A stretch of 64,000 nt of DNA from Gynuella sp050296195 (GCF_050296195.1 NZ_JBNKRB010000057.1); one strand, 5' to 3'. Counted from the first letter of the stretch, positions 42,070 to 51,087 are shown. Notes: generated by a model from the letters alone, not told the origin. Translations and numbers: made by a program.

Positions 42070-43402
42070 AGCCTATACCCGCAGCTCCAGTTTTAAAATG
42101 GCAGTGATATTTACAATCCTGCTTGGCTTATCTGCATTGTTACTGGGCTACTTTCTATATGATTTTGGTCAGCGTAATTTCCTGCGCGAAACAGAAGCGG
42201 CCCTCGACAGTGAAATCGAGCACATTCTGATTGTCTTGAATGAAGATTACTCGCCGGAGCACATCGCCCAATACATCGACCAACGTACCCGTCAGAAAAC
42301 CAACCCGGTTTACTACTACCAGGACTATCAGGGAAAGCGGTTAGCAGGAAAACTGCTCACCATGCCAGAACAGGTCAAGCGTATTAAGGAAGGTATTGTC
42401 AGTTTTCAACTGCAACGCGACCATCAGTCCATTCTCTATGCCGCCAAAATTTATACCTTTGAAGATGGTTCTCAGCTATTAGTCGGACGCGACATCGATG
42501 AAATCAATGCCGGGTATGAACGACTCAAACTGTTCAGTGCGTTCATCATGCTGTTCATGCTAATGGTAATACTCGGTAGTTTTTTTATCAGTACGTTCGT
42601 GGTCAGTCGCATCAATATTATCGCCAAAACCGCGCAAACCATTATGGAAACCGGCGACCTCTCTCAGAGAATTTCCATTAAAAGCCGTTGGGATGACCTG
42701 AGCAATCTTGCCCAGATACTGAACGAGCTGTTGGCACGCATTGAAAACCTCATGCATGGTATACGCGATGTCAGCGACAATATTGCCCATGACCTTCGAA
42801 CTCCGCTGACCCGACTGCGAAATGATCTTGAAGACTTTAAACACCACCCGCAACAGCACAATGCTGATCATCTTATTCAGGAAGCCGATCAGATCCTGAC
42901 CACATTCAACTCCCTATTACGAATCGCTAACATTGAAAAATCTACCCGCCATCAAAAATTTGAGCGACTAGACCTGAGCAAAATCCTCCACGATGTCATT
43001 GATCTGTACGATCCTCTAGCCGAGGCAAAGGAACTTCAGCTACTGGTATCTATTTTGCCGGATGTACATATTTTTGGTGATCGTGATCTGTTGTTTCAGG
43101 CGTTTGCCAATCTGCTCGACAATGCCATTAAATTCTCCCCCCACGGCAAGAGCATCACAATCTCACTGCAATACCACCAGCAACATCTGGAAATGAAGCT
43201 GGTGGATACCGGGTGTGGTATTTCCGCACAGGATACTCCTCGGGTATTCGAACGTTTTTTTCGCGCCGATCAAAGCCGGTCTCAACCCGGCAGCGGGCTC
43301 GGACTCAGCCTGGTAAAGGCTATACTCGACCTGCATCAAGCGACTATCCTGCTGGAAAACAATGATCCTGGCTTACGGGTCCGGGTCATATTCAAACATT
43401 AA
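42038..43402 (+). CDS. Sensor histidine kinase, partner of the OmpR-type regulator
   Basis: An inner-membrane kinase of about 454 residues, with a first membrane helix (MAVIFTILLGLSALLLGYFL), a periplasmic domain of about 110 residues, a second helix (LFSAFIMLFMLMVILGSFFI), a HAMP domain, H-box DNIAHDLRTPLTRLR, N-box LLDNAIKFSP and G-boxes DTGCGI and GSGLGLSLVKAI. The start is uncertain. Kinases of this type begin with a short segment like RSSSF before the first helix, so I use GTG 42038, overlapping the regulator by 32 bases. ATG 42098 would drop that segment and has no ribosome site. Confidence 0.9.
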   Translation: MPAISSKTVFRAYTRSSSFKMAVIFTILLGLSALLLGYFLYDFGQRNFLRETEAALDSEIEHILIVLNEDYSPEHIAQYIDQRTRQKTNPVYYYQDYQGKRLAGKLLTMPEQVKRIKEGIVSFQLQRDHQSILYAAKIYTFEDGSQLLVGRDIDEINAGYERLKLFSAFIMLFMLMVILGSFFISTFVVSRINIIAKTAQTIMETGDLSQRISIKSRWDDLSNLAQILNELLARIENLMHGIRDVSDNIAHDLRTPLTRLRNDLEDFKHHPQQHNADHLIQEADQILTTFNSLLRIANIEKSTRHQKFERLDLSKILHDVIDLYDPLAEAKELQLLVSILPDVHIFGDRDLLFQAFANLLDNAIKFSPHGKSITISLQYHQQHLEMKLVDTGCGISAQDTPRVFERFFRADQSRSQPGSGLGLSLVKAILDLHQATILLENNDPGLRVRVIFKH

Positions 43403-43481
43403 ATTTTTGTAATAATAAAGTAAGTCGCTGGTATGGAAGGCAGCGATACACTGAGCCCAACATCCTGATGGACTGGACCTA

Positions 43482-44741
43482 ATGAAAATCGCAATTATCG
43501 GCACCGGCATTGCGGGCACCGGCATTGCCCATCTGTTGCACCACTACCACGACCTGACCATCTACGAAAAAAGTGATACTCCAGGGGGGCACAGCCGTAC
43601 CGTGGTCGTCGATACCGATGGTGGAAAGACAGCGGTGGACACTGGCTTCATCGTCTTTAACAAGCGCAACTATCCACTGTTGACCGCTCTTTTTAAACAA
43701 TTAGGCGTTCCCATTGCCAAAACCAATATGTCATTTGGAGCAGACATTGACAACGGATGGTTGCAATACGGTACCTATTACAAACTGCGAGGATTATTTG
43801 CTCAGAAACGTAACCTGTTTCGCCCTGCCTACCTCAAAATGCTCGCGGACATCATCCGCTTTAATCGCAACGCTTATCGCTATATCGAACAAGAGACTGA
43901 CTTGACTCTGGGCGAACTGCTGACCGAAATGAAACTGGGTAAATGGTTTCGGGACTATTATCTCCTGGCAATGGGCGCCGCCATTTGGAGTACGCCAAGT
44001 CAGAAAATGCTCGATTTTCCAGCACTGACTTTCCTGCGCTTTTTTGATAATCACGGCCTGCTGACAGTTGCCGATCACCCGCAGTGGTACACCGTTATTG
44101 GCGGCAGCCGCGAATATGTCCACCGAATTACCGAGCCTTTTAAGCAGCAGATAAAACTCAACTGTGCGGTACAATCAGTCGAACGGCGGGAAAATTTTGT
44201 CACGGTTACAGACCAATCCGGACACTGCGAGCATTACGATGAAGTCGTGTTCGCATGTCACAGCGACCAAGCTCTAAGACTGCTTAAAAATCCGACATCA
44301 ACGGAACAGGACATCATTGGAGCCATTCAATATCAAACTAATGAAATGTTCTTACACACTGACACCCGTTTTATGCCAGCCCGCCAACAGGCGTGGTCAA
44401 GTTGGGTATATCAGTCATTGAAACGGGGAGATCACAGTGACCAGATATCACTGAGTTATTGGATGAATAATCTGCAACCATTACAGACCCAAACGCCGCT
44501 GATCGTCACTCTGAATCCGGCCAATTCTCCAGCGCCGGAAAAAGTGCTTGATCGGCATACTTTTGAACACCCGGTTTTTAACAGTCAGGCAGTTGCCGCT
44601 CAGGCGCGTTTGGATGAAATACAGGGTAAGGACAGAATCTGGTATTGCGGAGCCTGGCAACGATATGGCTTTCATGAAGATGGACTCTGGAGTGCGGTCA
44701 ACGTGGCAGGCAAGATGGGGATCAAACCAAGATGGATATGA
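43482..44741 (+). CDS. FAD-dependent amine-oxidase-like oxidoreductase of the lipid cluster
   Basis: The protein of 419 residues opens with a Rossmann FAD motif (IAIIGTGIAGTGIAHLL, then IYEKSDTPGGHSRTV). It continues like the NAD(P)/FAD oxidoreductases found with cyclopropane-fatty-acid-synthase-like genes (DTGFIVFNKRNYPLL, GAAIWSTPSQKMLDFPALTF, VIGGSREYVHRI, GAWQRYGFHEDGLWSA). Such proteins probably oxidise or desaturate phospholipid acyl chains; in Rhodobacter, related clusters act in furan fatty acid formation. The exact reaction here is not known. It overlaps the DUF1365 gene by 10 bases. Confidence 0.9.
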   Translation: MKIAIIGTGIAGTGIAHLLHHYHDLTIYEKSDTPGGHSRTVVVDTDGGKTAVDTGFIVFNKRNYPLLTALFKQLGVPIAKTNMSFGADIDNGWLQYGTYYKLRGLFAQKRNLFRPAYLKMLADIIRFNRNAYRYIEQETDLTLGELLTEMKLGKWFRDYYLLAMGAAIWSTPSQKMLDFPALTFLRFFDNHGLLTVADHPQWYTVIGGSREYVHRITEPFKQQIKLNCAVQSVERRENFVTVTDQSGHCEHYDEVVFACHSDQALRLLKNPTSTEQDIIGAIQYQTNEMFLHTDTRFMPARQQAWSSWVYQSLKRGDHSDQISLSYWMNNLQPLQTQTPLIVTLNPANSPAPEKVLDRHTFEHPVFNSQAVAAQARLDEIQGKDRIWYCGAWQRYGFHEDGLWSAVNVAGKMGIKPRWI

Positions 44742-45541
44742 TGACACCACAGCTATTGGAAGCAACCGTCGGTCATAGACGATTGTTTCCAACTGAAAAT
44801 CAGTTTGAATACCGAATTTACTACCTTGTTCTGCCGATCTCAAAACTGGTTGGTCAAACTCATATCAATGGACTCGCTATCGATCATTTTGCACCATTGA
44901 GCTTTTATCACCGCGATCATGGCGGACATCAGGACAAGGAAAACCTGAATGGTTGGGCCAATAACATATTGCGGGCTTATGAATTGGACCGGATCATTAC
45001 CAACATTACGCTCATCACTCTGCCCAGAGTCATGGGCTATACCTTCAACCCCGTCAGCTTCTGGATTTGCCAGGACTCAAACGGACAAATTCGTGCCGTT
45101 TTGAACGAGGTCAACAATACTTTTGGCGAAAGTCATACATATCTGTGTGCTCATAGTGATACCCGGCCAATAAAGGGCAGCGACTGGATCAATGCCGAAA
45201 AGCTATTCCACGTTTCGCCATTTCTGCAGCGATCCGGCGAATATTGTTTTCAGTTCGATATCTCCAACCATCAACTGAGCATCCGTATTAATTATCGGGA
45301 CAGTGACGGTCAGAACCAATTATTAACATCGCTGGCCGGCAACCTGATGCCAATGAATCCGGGCAATCTGCGTCGCATGTTCTGGCGTTACCCGTTGATC
45401 ACCGCCAAAGCGATTACTCTGATTCACTGGCAAGCCATCAAACTGGCGCTGAAAAAAGTCGGTTTCTTTTCCCATCCGGACCAACTTCCGGAAAAACTAT
45501 CATCCAGTACAGGCCAGCACCGAAAAACTATCGATTCCTGA
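44732..45541 (+). CDS. DUF1365 protein of the lipid cluster
   Basis: The 269-residue protein belongs to DUF1365, which is almost always found between the FAD oxidoreductase and the CFA-synthase-like gene. Conserved pieces are VGHRRLFPTENQFEYRIYYL, NITLITLPRVMGYTFNPVSF, AVLNEVNNTFGESHTYL and LFHVSPFL. There is no signal peptide; the C-terminal third has a hydrophobic stretch and may associate with the membrane. The biochemical role is not established. The 10-base overlap with the preceding gene argues for coupled translation. Confidence 0.93.
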   Translation: MDMMTPQLLEATVGHRRLFPTENQFEYRIYYLVLPISKLVGQTHINGLAIDHFAPLSFYHRDHGGHQDKENLNGWANNILRAYELDRIITNITLITLPRVMGYTFNPVSFWICQDSNGQIRAVLNEVNNTFGESHTYLCAHSDTRPIKGSDWINAEKLFHVSPFLQRSGEYCFQFDISNHQLSIRINYRDSDGQNQLLTSLAGNLMPMNPGNLRRMFWRYPLITAKAITLIHWQAIKLALKKVGFFSHPDQLPEKLSSSTGQHRKTIDS

Positions 45542-45632
45542 CAAATTTGTCATGTTCTGGTAAGTCCGGTTTAACCGGCGGTGCAGTAGACTGCTCGACA
45601 ATAACCTTAGGAAAACATATCAGGATACATAT

Positions 45633-46799
45633 ATGTTTTATCGCGCTATTGCTGACAAACTGTTTGCTGTTCTCAACCTCACTAAATATGGACAACTCAT
45701 CCTGACACTGCCGGATGGCAGCGAGCGCACATTTGGTGGTAATCACGAGGGTCAATTCGCCAGAGCAACAATACATGACTGGCGAACAGTCACTGCATTT
45801 GTATCAAAAGGCGATACCGGCCTTGCTGAAGCTTATCGTGATGGCTGGTGGTACACCGATGACCTATGTACATTTTTACTGTTCGCTTTAGAAAATGAGG
45901 CCATTATCAAACCGGTGCTTCATGGCAGCCCACTGAAAAACCGTTTGGCATCACTGCTTTATTTATTACGCCGGAACACCATCCGCGGCAGCCGCAAAAA
46001 CATTCAGGCGCATTATGACCTGGGTAACGATTTTTATCAGCTGTGGCTCGACCAGACCATGACGTATTCTTCTGCACTTTATCATTCTGAGAATGAGTCA
46101 CTGGAGCAAGCACAACTGAACAAATATGACCGGCTGATCGATCACCTGGATCACCGTTCCGGCAGACTCTTGGAAGTAGGCTGTGGATGGGGTGGATTTG
46201 CCGAACGGGCGGTTAGTCGCAGCGATTGTGACTTTGAGGTAAAAGGCATTACGCTATCCCAACAACAGCATGAATATGCCAATGAAAAACTCCAACAGCG
46301 GGCCAACATCGTATTAGAGGATTACCGCCATCAGCAAGGCCGATATCAGAATATTGTATCCATTGAAATGTTCGAAGCTGTTGGGGAAAAATTTTGGCCA
46401 TTGTATTTTAAAAAACTGAAAACGCTACTCGCCACCAATGGTAAAGCAATGATTCAAACCATCACCATTGCGGATCATTTGTTTGATCGTTACCGCCGTG
46501 GCGGGGACATGATACGTGATTATATTTTTCCGGGTGGAATGCTTCCCTGCCCTGCCCGCTTCAAACAGGAAGCAGAGAAAGCCAATCTTCAGGTATGTGA
46601 ACAATTTGCATTTGGAGAAGACTACGCCACTACCGTAAAACAGTGGCTCAACGCCTTTGAGACGAATATAGAGGCCATTTACGCACTCGGTTACGATGAA
46701 GGATTTATCCGCCTTTGGCGCTTTTATCTGGCCGCCTGTTTTGCCGGTTTCAAGGTAGGCCGCATCAACGTGATGCATATGGATGTCCGTCATGCATAA
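45633..46799 (+). CDS. Cyclopropane-fatty-acid-synthase-like SAM methyltransferase
   Basis: The 388-residue enzyme transfers a methylene or methyl group from S-adenosylmethionine to the double bond of unsaturated phospholipid acyl chains. The family is clear from NIQAHYDLGNDFYQLWLD (about 123-140), YSSALYHSENESLEQAQ, SAM-binding LLEVGCGWGGFAERA (about 169-183), ITLSQQQHEYA and FDRYRRGGDMIRDYIFPGGM. Length is that of E. coli Cfa (382). A methylated-alkene product, as in furan fatty acid synthesis, is an alternative to a cyclopropane ring given the neighbours. It is separated by 91 bases from the DUF1365 gene. Confidence 0.94.
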   Translation: MFYRAIADKLFAVLNLTKYGQLILTLPDGSERTFGGNHEGQFARATIHDWRTVTAFVSKGDTGLAEAYRDGWWYTDDLCTFLLFALENEAIIKPVLHGSPLKNRLASLLYLLRRNTIRGSRKNIQAHYDLGNDFYQLWLDQTMTYSSALYHSENESLEQAQLNKYDRLIDHLDHRSGRLLEVGCGWGGFAERAVSRSDCDFEVKGITLSQQQHEYANEKLQQRANIVLEDYRHQQGRYQNIVSIEMFEAVGEKFWPLYFKKLKTLLATNGKAMIQTITIADHLFDRYRRGGDMIRDYIFPGGMLPCPARFKQEAEKANLQVCEQFAFGEDYATTVKQWLNAFETNIEAIYALGYDEGFIRLWRFYLAACFAGFKVGRINVMHMDVRHA

Positions 46800-47319
46800 G
46801 TTGGTTAGCACGATCGGATTATTACTGATCAGTCAGTTCATTTTTGCCAGTCAACTGCTGCAACAGTATGTGCCGGACGCGCAATTGAGCGGAGAAACAA
46901 CCCGATATCGCTATCTGTTTTTCAACCTCTACGATGCCTCACTCTATGCTCCCAATGGTCAATGGAGCATGGGTCAACCATTTGCCCTGTCGCTTACCTA
47001 CCTGCGTCATCTCAAAGGTGAAAAAATTGCAGAACAGGCCGTTGCCCAGATTCGGAGTCTCGGTTTCGATGATGAAGTCAGACTGGCAAGCTGGTATTCC
47101 CAACTCCTGAAAATCATTCCAGATGTCGGCCGTAACAGCACGCTAACTGGAGTCTATCTGCCGGGTGATAAAACGATATTTCTACAGAATGAAAAACCTA
47201 TCGGCACGATCAGAGATCCGGACTTCGGCCACTGGTTTTTCAGTATATGGCTTTCCGATAAATCACCAGAACCGCAACAATTCCGAATTCTGACCGGTAC
47301 GCAGATATCGTATCAATAG
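46792..47319 (+). CDS. Exported chalcone-isomerase-like protein
   Basis: The product has 175 residues with a signal peptide (MHKLVSTIGLLLISQFIFAS). It matches the bacterial chalcone isomerase-like domain: YRYLFFNLYDASLYAP, LSLTYLRHLKGEKIAEQAV, STLTGVYLPGDKTIFLQNEK and FGHWFFSIWLSDKSPEP. Bacterial members do not act on flavonoids; they are thought to bind fatty acids, which fits the cluster. The reading frame overlaps the end of the methyltransferase gene. An in-frame ATG at 46783 is possible, but the signal peptide begins more naturally at 46792. Confidence 0.88.
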   Translation: MHKLVSTIGLLLISQFIFASQLLQQYVPDAQLSGETTRYRYLFFNLYDASLYAPNGQWSMGQPFALSLTYLRHLKGEKIAEQAVAQIRSLGFDDEVRLASWYSQLLKIIPDVGRNSTLTGVYLPGDKTIFLQNEKPIGTIRDPDFGHWFFSIWLSDKSPEPQQFRILTGTQISYQ

Positions 47320-47526
47320 CAGCCATTACCCTGTCCATGCTTGCTATCAAGTTAATCACGATGAAAAGATGTACAGGCTTTAGTCGTATAGACCAGTGTT
47401 CACTTTTAACAAGGAGTGTCACATGGCTTTGCGGAGTTTTAACAGAGCTATTCAAATAAGTTAAGGAGGACTTTTTTGGATACAGGGCTACAACCCTGAT
47501 CCCTACAATTGAACAGGAGATCAATT

Positions 47527-48060
47527 ATGTTACGCCTACTAACCATTGCAGGAGTCTTGATCATGCTTTCCAGCTGCAGCAGCAACAAACTAAGTTATTA
47601 CGATAACACAGAGCCCAAACTTGCATTTGATGAATACTTCAGTGGAAACCTGAACGGCTGGGGACTGGTACAAAACTGGAAAGGTCAAGTGGTAAGACGG
47701 TTCGATATTAAAATGACCGGCTCCTGGCAGGGTAACAAAGGCGAATTGCATGAACAATTCCACTACTACGATGGTGAAGACCAACAGCGGGTATGGCGGA
47801 TACAGAAACTGGGTGACGGCAGCTTCGAAGGTCGGGCGGATGACATCCTCGGACCGGCAGTTGGTGCCTCTAACGGCAATGCCATTAACTGGCACTATGT
47901 CATTGATCTGCCTGTTGGCGGCAAAGTATACCGGGTTAAATTTGACGACTGGATGTGGCTAATGAATGATGGAGTTCTGATCAATCGTTCGTATATTAAA
48001 AAATTTGGTATTACGGTAGCGGAACTCACCATTTTCATTCAAAGAGCGAAACCTGAATAA
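47527..48060 (+). CDS. DUF3833 lipoprotein of the lipid cluster
   Basis: This lipoprotein of 177 residues has the signal MLRLLTIAGVLIMLSSC with lipobox Cys17. DUF3833 features follow: FDEYFSGNLNGWGLVQNWKG, VRRFDIKMTGSWQGNKGELH, AINWHYVIDLPVGGK and FDDWMWLMNDGVLINRSYI. The fold is probably a lipocalin-like barrel that could carry lipid in the periplasm, but no function is proven. The start is ATG 47527 with AGGAGA upstream; an in-frame TTG at 47509 is not needed. Its stop overlaps the next start codon (TAATG). The 207 bases before it contain no gene. Confidence 0.9.
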   Translation: MLRLLTIAGVLIMLSSCSSNKLSYYDNTEPKLAFDEYFSGNLNGWGLVQNWKGQVVRRFDIKMTGSWQGNKGELHEQFHYYDGEDQQRVWRIQKLGDGSFEGRADDILGPAVGASNGNAINWHYVIDLPVGGKVYRVKFDDWMWLMNDGVLINRSYIKKFGITVAELTIFIQRAKPE

Positions 48061-48818
48061 TGATATTCAATCAAGAAACTATCTGGATTATTGGCGCCAG
48101 CAGCGGCATTGGCGCGGCTTTGGCCGAAAAACTGGCTCGATCCGGGGCCACTCTGATACTCTCGGCCCGCCGGGCTGAACGTCTCGAACAACTACGACAG
48201 TCGCTACCCGGTGATCACCATGCAGTGCCCATGGACATCAGCCGGATTGAAGATATCCATCAGGCCACTCAGACTGTACTTGAGATAACAGGCAAACTCG
48301 ATCGAGTCATTGTCATGGCCGGCACATATGCTCCTTCAAGCATCGACAAAATGACTGATGATAACCTGAACATGATTACGTCAGTAAATTTTGTCGGCCC
48401 GGTGCGGGTCGCTCAATGTGTCATGCCGATATTTCGACAACAAGGCCATGGGCAACTGGCATTGTGTGCCAGTGTGGCCGGCTATATCGGTCTGCCATAC
48501 GCACAGCCTTACAGCGCCAGCAAAGCGGCACTCATCAACTTTGCCGAAAGCCTGTATGCGGAAGCGCCACCAACCACCGATATCAAACTAATCTGCCCGG
48601 GCTTTGTCAAAACGCCCATGACGGATAAAAACCGTTTTAAAATGCCGATGATCATCGAACCTGAGCAAGCGGCTGAAGCCATTACCAAAGGCTTGAACAG
48701 TCAACACTTCGAAATTCACTTCCCCAAAAAATTTACACTGTTACTCAAGATGCTGCAAAGTCTGCCATACCGGATAAAGCTGTCTCTCAGTCGGAAGTAC
48801 CGTCCCAAGGGAACATAA
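48060..48818 (+). CDS. Short-chain dehydrogenase of the lipid cluster
   Basis: The 252-residue classical SDR has the nucleotide motif IWIIGASSGIGAALAEKLA, VIVMAGTYAPSS, the catalytic Ser-Tyr-Lys set (ASVAGYIGLPYAQPYSASKA) and LICPGFVKTPMTDK. It is the last gene of the lipid cluster and is translationally coupled to the DUF3833 gene. The SDR usually found in such clusters is of this type, but its substrate is not known. Confidence 0.93.
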   Translation: MIFNQETIWIIGASSGIGAALAEKLARSGATLILSARRAERLEQLRQSLPGDHHAVPMDISRIEDIHQATQTVLEITGKLDRVIVMAGTYAPSSIDKMTDDNLNMITSVNFVGPVRVAQCVMPIFRQQGHGQLALCASVAGYIGLPYAQPYSASKAALINFAESLYAEAPPTTDIKLICPGFVKTPMTDKNRFKMPMIIEPEQAAEAITKGLNSQHFEIHFPKKFTLLLKMLQSLPYRIKLSLSRKYRPKGT

Positions 48819-48913
48819 CTCGATTCAAAAAGTCATATGCCAGACTTCACAACGATCCCTCCAGCATGATAAAACCTACCTTTAACGTTGGCTTTTCCCT
48901 GCTGGAGCGCGTA

Positions 48914-49134
48914 CATGACTGATCGCATTACAAATCCATGCAAAATCCTTGAAGCCGACATGTCTCCCGCCCAGTGACTGAAATTCTGCATTTTTTCGTA
49001 GCCGAATACAGTGACACGGAAAAGGTCAGTAATGGCGGCGGTCTGGTACACAAGCAGGAGCACATTAAAGTACTGGAGTTACCCTTTAAACAGGTCTGTG
49101 CCATGATGACAAACGGAGACATCAAAGACGCTAA
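48914..49134 (+). pseudogene. nudK: Nudix hydrolase (NudK-like) remnant
   Basis: An ATG at 48914 opens MTDRIT, as in NudK (GDP-mannose hydrolase). The bulk of the protein, including the Nudix box, is then missing. After a frame shift near 48972 the sequence resumes as VTEILHFFVAEYSD, VSNGGGLVHKQEHIKVLELP and KQVCAMMTNGDIKDAK, which follows the C-terminal third of E. coli NudK almost step by step. The coding sequence stops where the mobile element at 49135 begins, losing the last 15 or so residues. Internal deletion, frame shift and insertion show it is dead. Confidence 0.82.
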
Positions 49135-49274
49135 GGGCCTCTGAAAAATAGGAATAGTTTTGATACAGGCGAGGAAGCACCACTCGCAACACCGCCATTT
49201 ACAGACGTAAATGAGGATGTGAGACGGGGGCTGACAACGTCCTGCGCGAAAACAGGCCATTTTTCAGAAGTTCC
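49135..49274 (-). mobile_element. MITE-like element, copy B, with CTAA target duplication
   Basis: A 140-bp element bounded by CTAA at 49131-49134 and 49275-49278. Terminal inverted repeats are GGGCCTCTGAAAAATAGG (left) and GGGAACTTCTGAAAAATGG (right end read inward). The central hairpin TTTAC-4 bases-GTAAA lies at 49198-49211. It has no coding capacity. It is in the opposite orientation to copies A and C, sits in the nudK remnant and ends 11 bases before the phosphatase start codon. Confidence 0.85.
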
Positions 49275-49285
49275 CTAAAACAATT

Positions 49286-49831
49286 ATGTTGCTGCACAGC
49301 AATTGGTGGACTAAATACCAGCGAACGACCCCGGAGCAGACATTGAAGCACGTATTTTGGTTGAGAGACGGACAACTGGCAGGCAGAAGCGGCCCCAACA
49401 AACATCCCTGGCATATTGAGACGTTCAAAACTCAAGGATTCTCGGCCATTTTGAGTGTCAATGATGGCGAAGGTGCTCATGAAACTCTGATCAGGCAACA
49501 TGGTCTCAATTATGCCCACATTCCCATGTCGGACAATGCACCGCCAAGACCCGGCGATAAACAGTACTGTCTGTCCCAACTTCCTCTCGCCATATCATTT
49601 ATTACTGACCACCTGACCGGTGGCCCGGTATTAGTTCATTGTCGTTCTGGTAAGGACCGCACGGCAATGGTGATGGCAGCAACATTAATGATGATGGAAC
49701 GAATCAGTGCACAGGCCGCCATGGACGACATCATCAGCGTGAGGCCGATTGCTTTTACGGCGGAAGGCTGGGCTGATTTTGCCCAAGATGTTTTAACCGA
49801 ATTTGAAAAACAGCAATTTACCACCTCATAA
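49286..49831 (+). CDS. Dual-specificity/tyrosine phosphatase
   Basis: The 181-residue cytoplasmic protein has the protein-tyrosine-phosphatase loop VHCRSGKDRTAMVMAATLM, with nucleophile Cys119 and Arg125, and an upstream Asp region (PMSDNAPPRPGD) fitting the general acid. The N-terminal FWLRDGQLAGRSGPN, then SVNDGEG, is usual for bacterial DSP-like proteins. Substrates are unknown. The start codon is only 11 bases beyond the mobile element and has no clear ribosome site, so its promoter and leader may now be supplied or disrupted by that insertion. Confidence 0.87.
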   Translation: MLLHSNWWTKYQRTTPEQTLKHVFWLRDGQLAGRSGPNKHPWHIETFKTQGFSAILSVNDGEGAHETLIRQHGLNYAHIPMSDNAPPRPGDKQYCLSQLPLAISFITDHLTGGPVLVHCRSGKDRTAMVMAATLMMMERISAQAAMDDIISVRPIAFTAEGWADFAQDVLTEFEKQQFTTS

Positions 49832-49858
49832 GCCGATGTACACGGATAACAGGTAACC

Positions 49859-51070
49859 ATGACCCAATTTCAGCCCACAGCACAACACCCACGCGGAAAC
49901 CCTCTTGAAGTATTGATGATATTTTTAAAGTTGGGTTTGACTTCGTTTGGCGGTCCAATTGCCCATCTGGGGTATTTTCATAAGGAGCTGGTCACCCGCC
50001 GGCGCTGGGTTAGCGACAGCCAGTTCAGCCAGCTACTGACAATCTGCCAGTTCCTGCCAGGGCCCGCCAGCAGTCAACTGGGGTTTGCACTTGGCCTGAT
50101 GCGTGCCGGCTGGCTGGGCGCTCTGGCCGCCTTTGTGGCATTTACCCTGCCCTCTGCGCTGATATTGACCGGGTTTGCAGCATTTTTGCCGTATCTACCT
50201 CTCAGCACAGGTACCGCCGTAATACATGGTCTTAAATTAGTCGCCGTGGTGGTGGTCACCGATGCGGTTTTAACCATGTTGAAAAATCTGTGTCCCGATG
50301 CCAGTCGTAAATCCATTGCCATCTTCTCTGCCTGCCTGCTGCTGCTAACGAGCGCGGTCTGGGTACAATGGTTGGTACTGATCATTGGAGCGCTGGCCGG
50401 TGTTAATTTCTGTCGTGGAACCACAACGCTGGCAGACAATACCATTGCTGTTGGTTATGGCAAACAAACCGGGTTTTTGCTGTTTTCAGCATTTCTGATA
50501 CTGCTGATCGGGCTGCCTATGATCACCAGTCATCATTCTGGCCTCTTGACAATTATTAACCTGTTTTATCAGGCCGGAGCATTGGTATTTGGAGGCGGCC
50601 ATGTCGTACTACCGCTACTCCAGGATTCCATTGTTTCCGGTGGTTGGATGAGTAACGAAACCTTTCTGGCTGGCTATGGCGCGGCCCAGGCAGTGCCAGG
50701 ACCAATGTTTGCATTTTCTGCCTATCTGGGTGCATTTATGCCGACAAGCTATCACAGCACAGTGATCGCCGGAGTAGCCCTGCTGGCCATTTTTCTGCCC
50801 GGCCTGCTGCTGGTGGCTGCAGCACTGCCTACCTGGCAGTTGTTTTCCCGCAATGCTTTGGCAGCCAGTGCGATAGCCGGTATCAACGCAGCCGTGGTCG
50901 GACTACTGGGCGCGGCACTCTATGACCCCGTCTTTATTAGCAGTGTGACAAGCGCACAGGATTTTGCCATTTGTATCATTGCCTTTGGACTTTTGCGGAT
51001 CTGGCGTGTATCGCCCCTCGTTGCTATTGGCTGGTGTGTACTGGCAAGTCTGTTACCGACGGCCCTGTAA
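49859..51070 (+). CDS. chrA: Chromate transporter ChrA
   Basis: This inner-membrane protein of 403 residues belongs to the CHR family and has two homologous halves. The first half begins FLKLGLTSFGGPIAHLGYF with FCQFLPGPASSQLGF-like elements (ICQFLPGPASSQLG). The second half has GALVFGGGHVVLPLLQD and YGAAQAVPGPMFAFSAYLGA. About ten membrane helices are visible. Long-chain CHR proteins export chromate using the proton gradient; sulphate may compete. AGGTAACC precedes the ATG, 27 bases after the phosphatase gene. No chrB regulator is nearby. Confidence 0.94.
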   Translation: MTQFQPTAQHPRGNPLEVLMIFLKLGLTSFGGPIAHLGYFHKELVTRRRWVSDSQFSQLLTICQFLPGPASSQLGFALGLMRAGWLGALAAFVAFTLPSALILTGFAAFLPYLPLSTGTAVIHGLKLVAVVVVTDAVLTMLKNLCPDASRKSIAIFSACLLLLTSAVWVQWLVLIIGALAGVNFCRGTTTLADNTIAVGYGKQTGFLLFSAFLILLIGLPMITSHHSGLLTIINLFYQAGALVFGGGHVVLPLLQDSIVSGGWMSNETFLAGYGAAQAVPGPMFAFSAYLGAFMPTSYHSTVIAGVALLAIFLPGLLLVAAALPTWQLFSRNALAASAIAGINAAVVGLLGAALYDPVFISSVTSAQDFAICIIAFGLLRIWRVSPLVAIGWCVLASLLPTAL

Positions 51071-51087
51071 ACCGAACAGGTATTTGC

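Noticed and set aside
47240..47524. 94-codon minus-strand frame between the chalcone-isomerase-like and DUF3833 genes
   Set aside because: It overlaps the end of a supported plus-strand gene and resembles no known protein.
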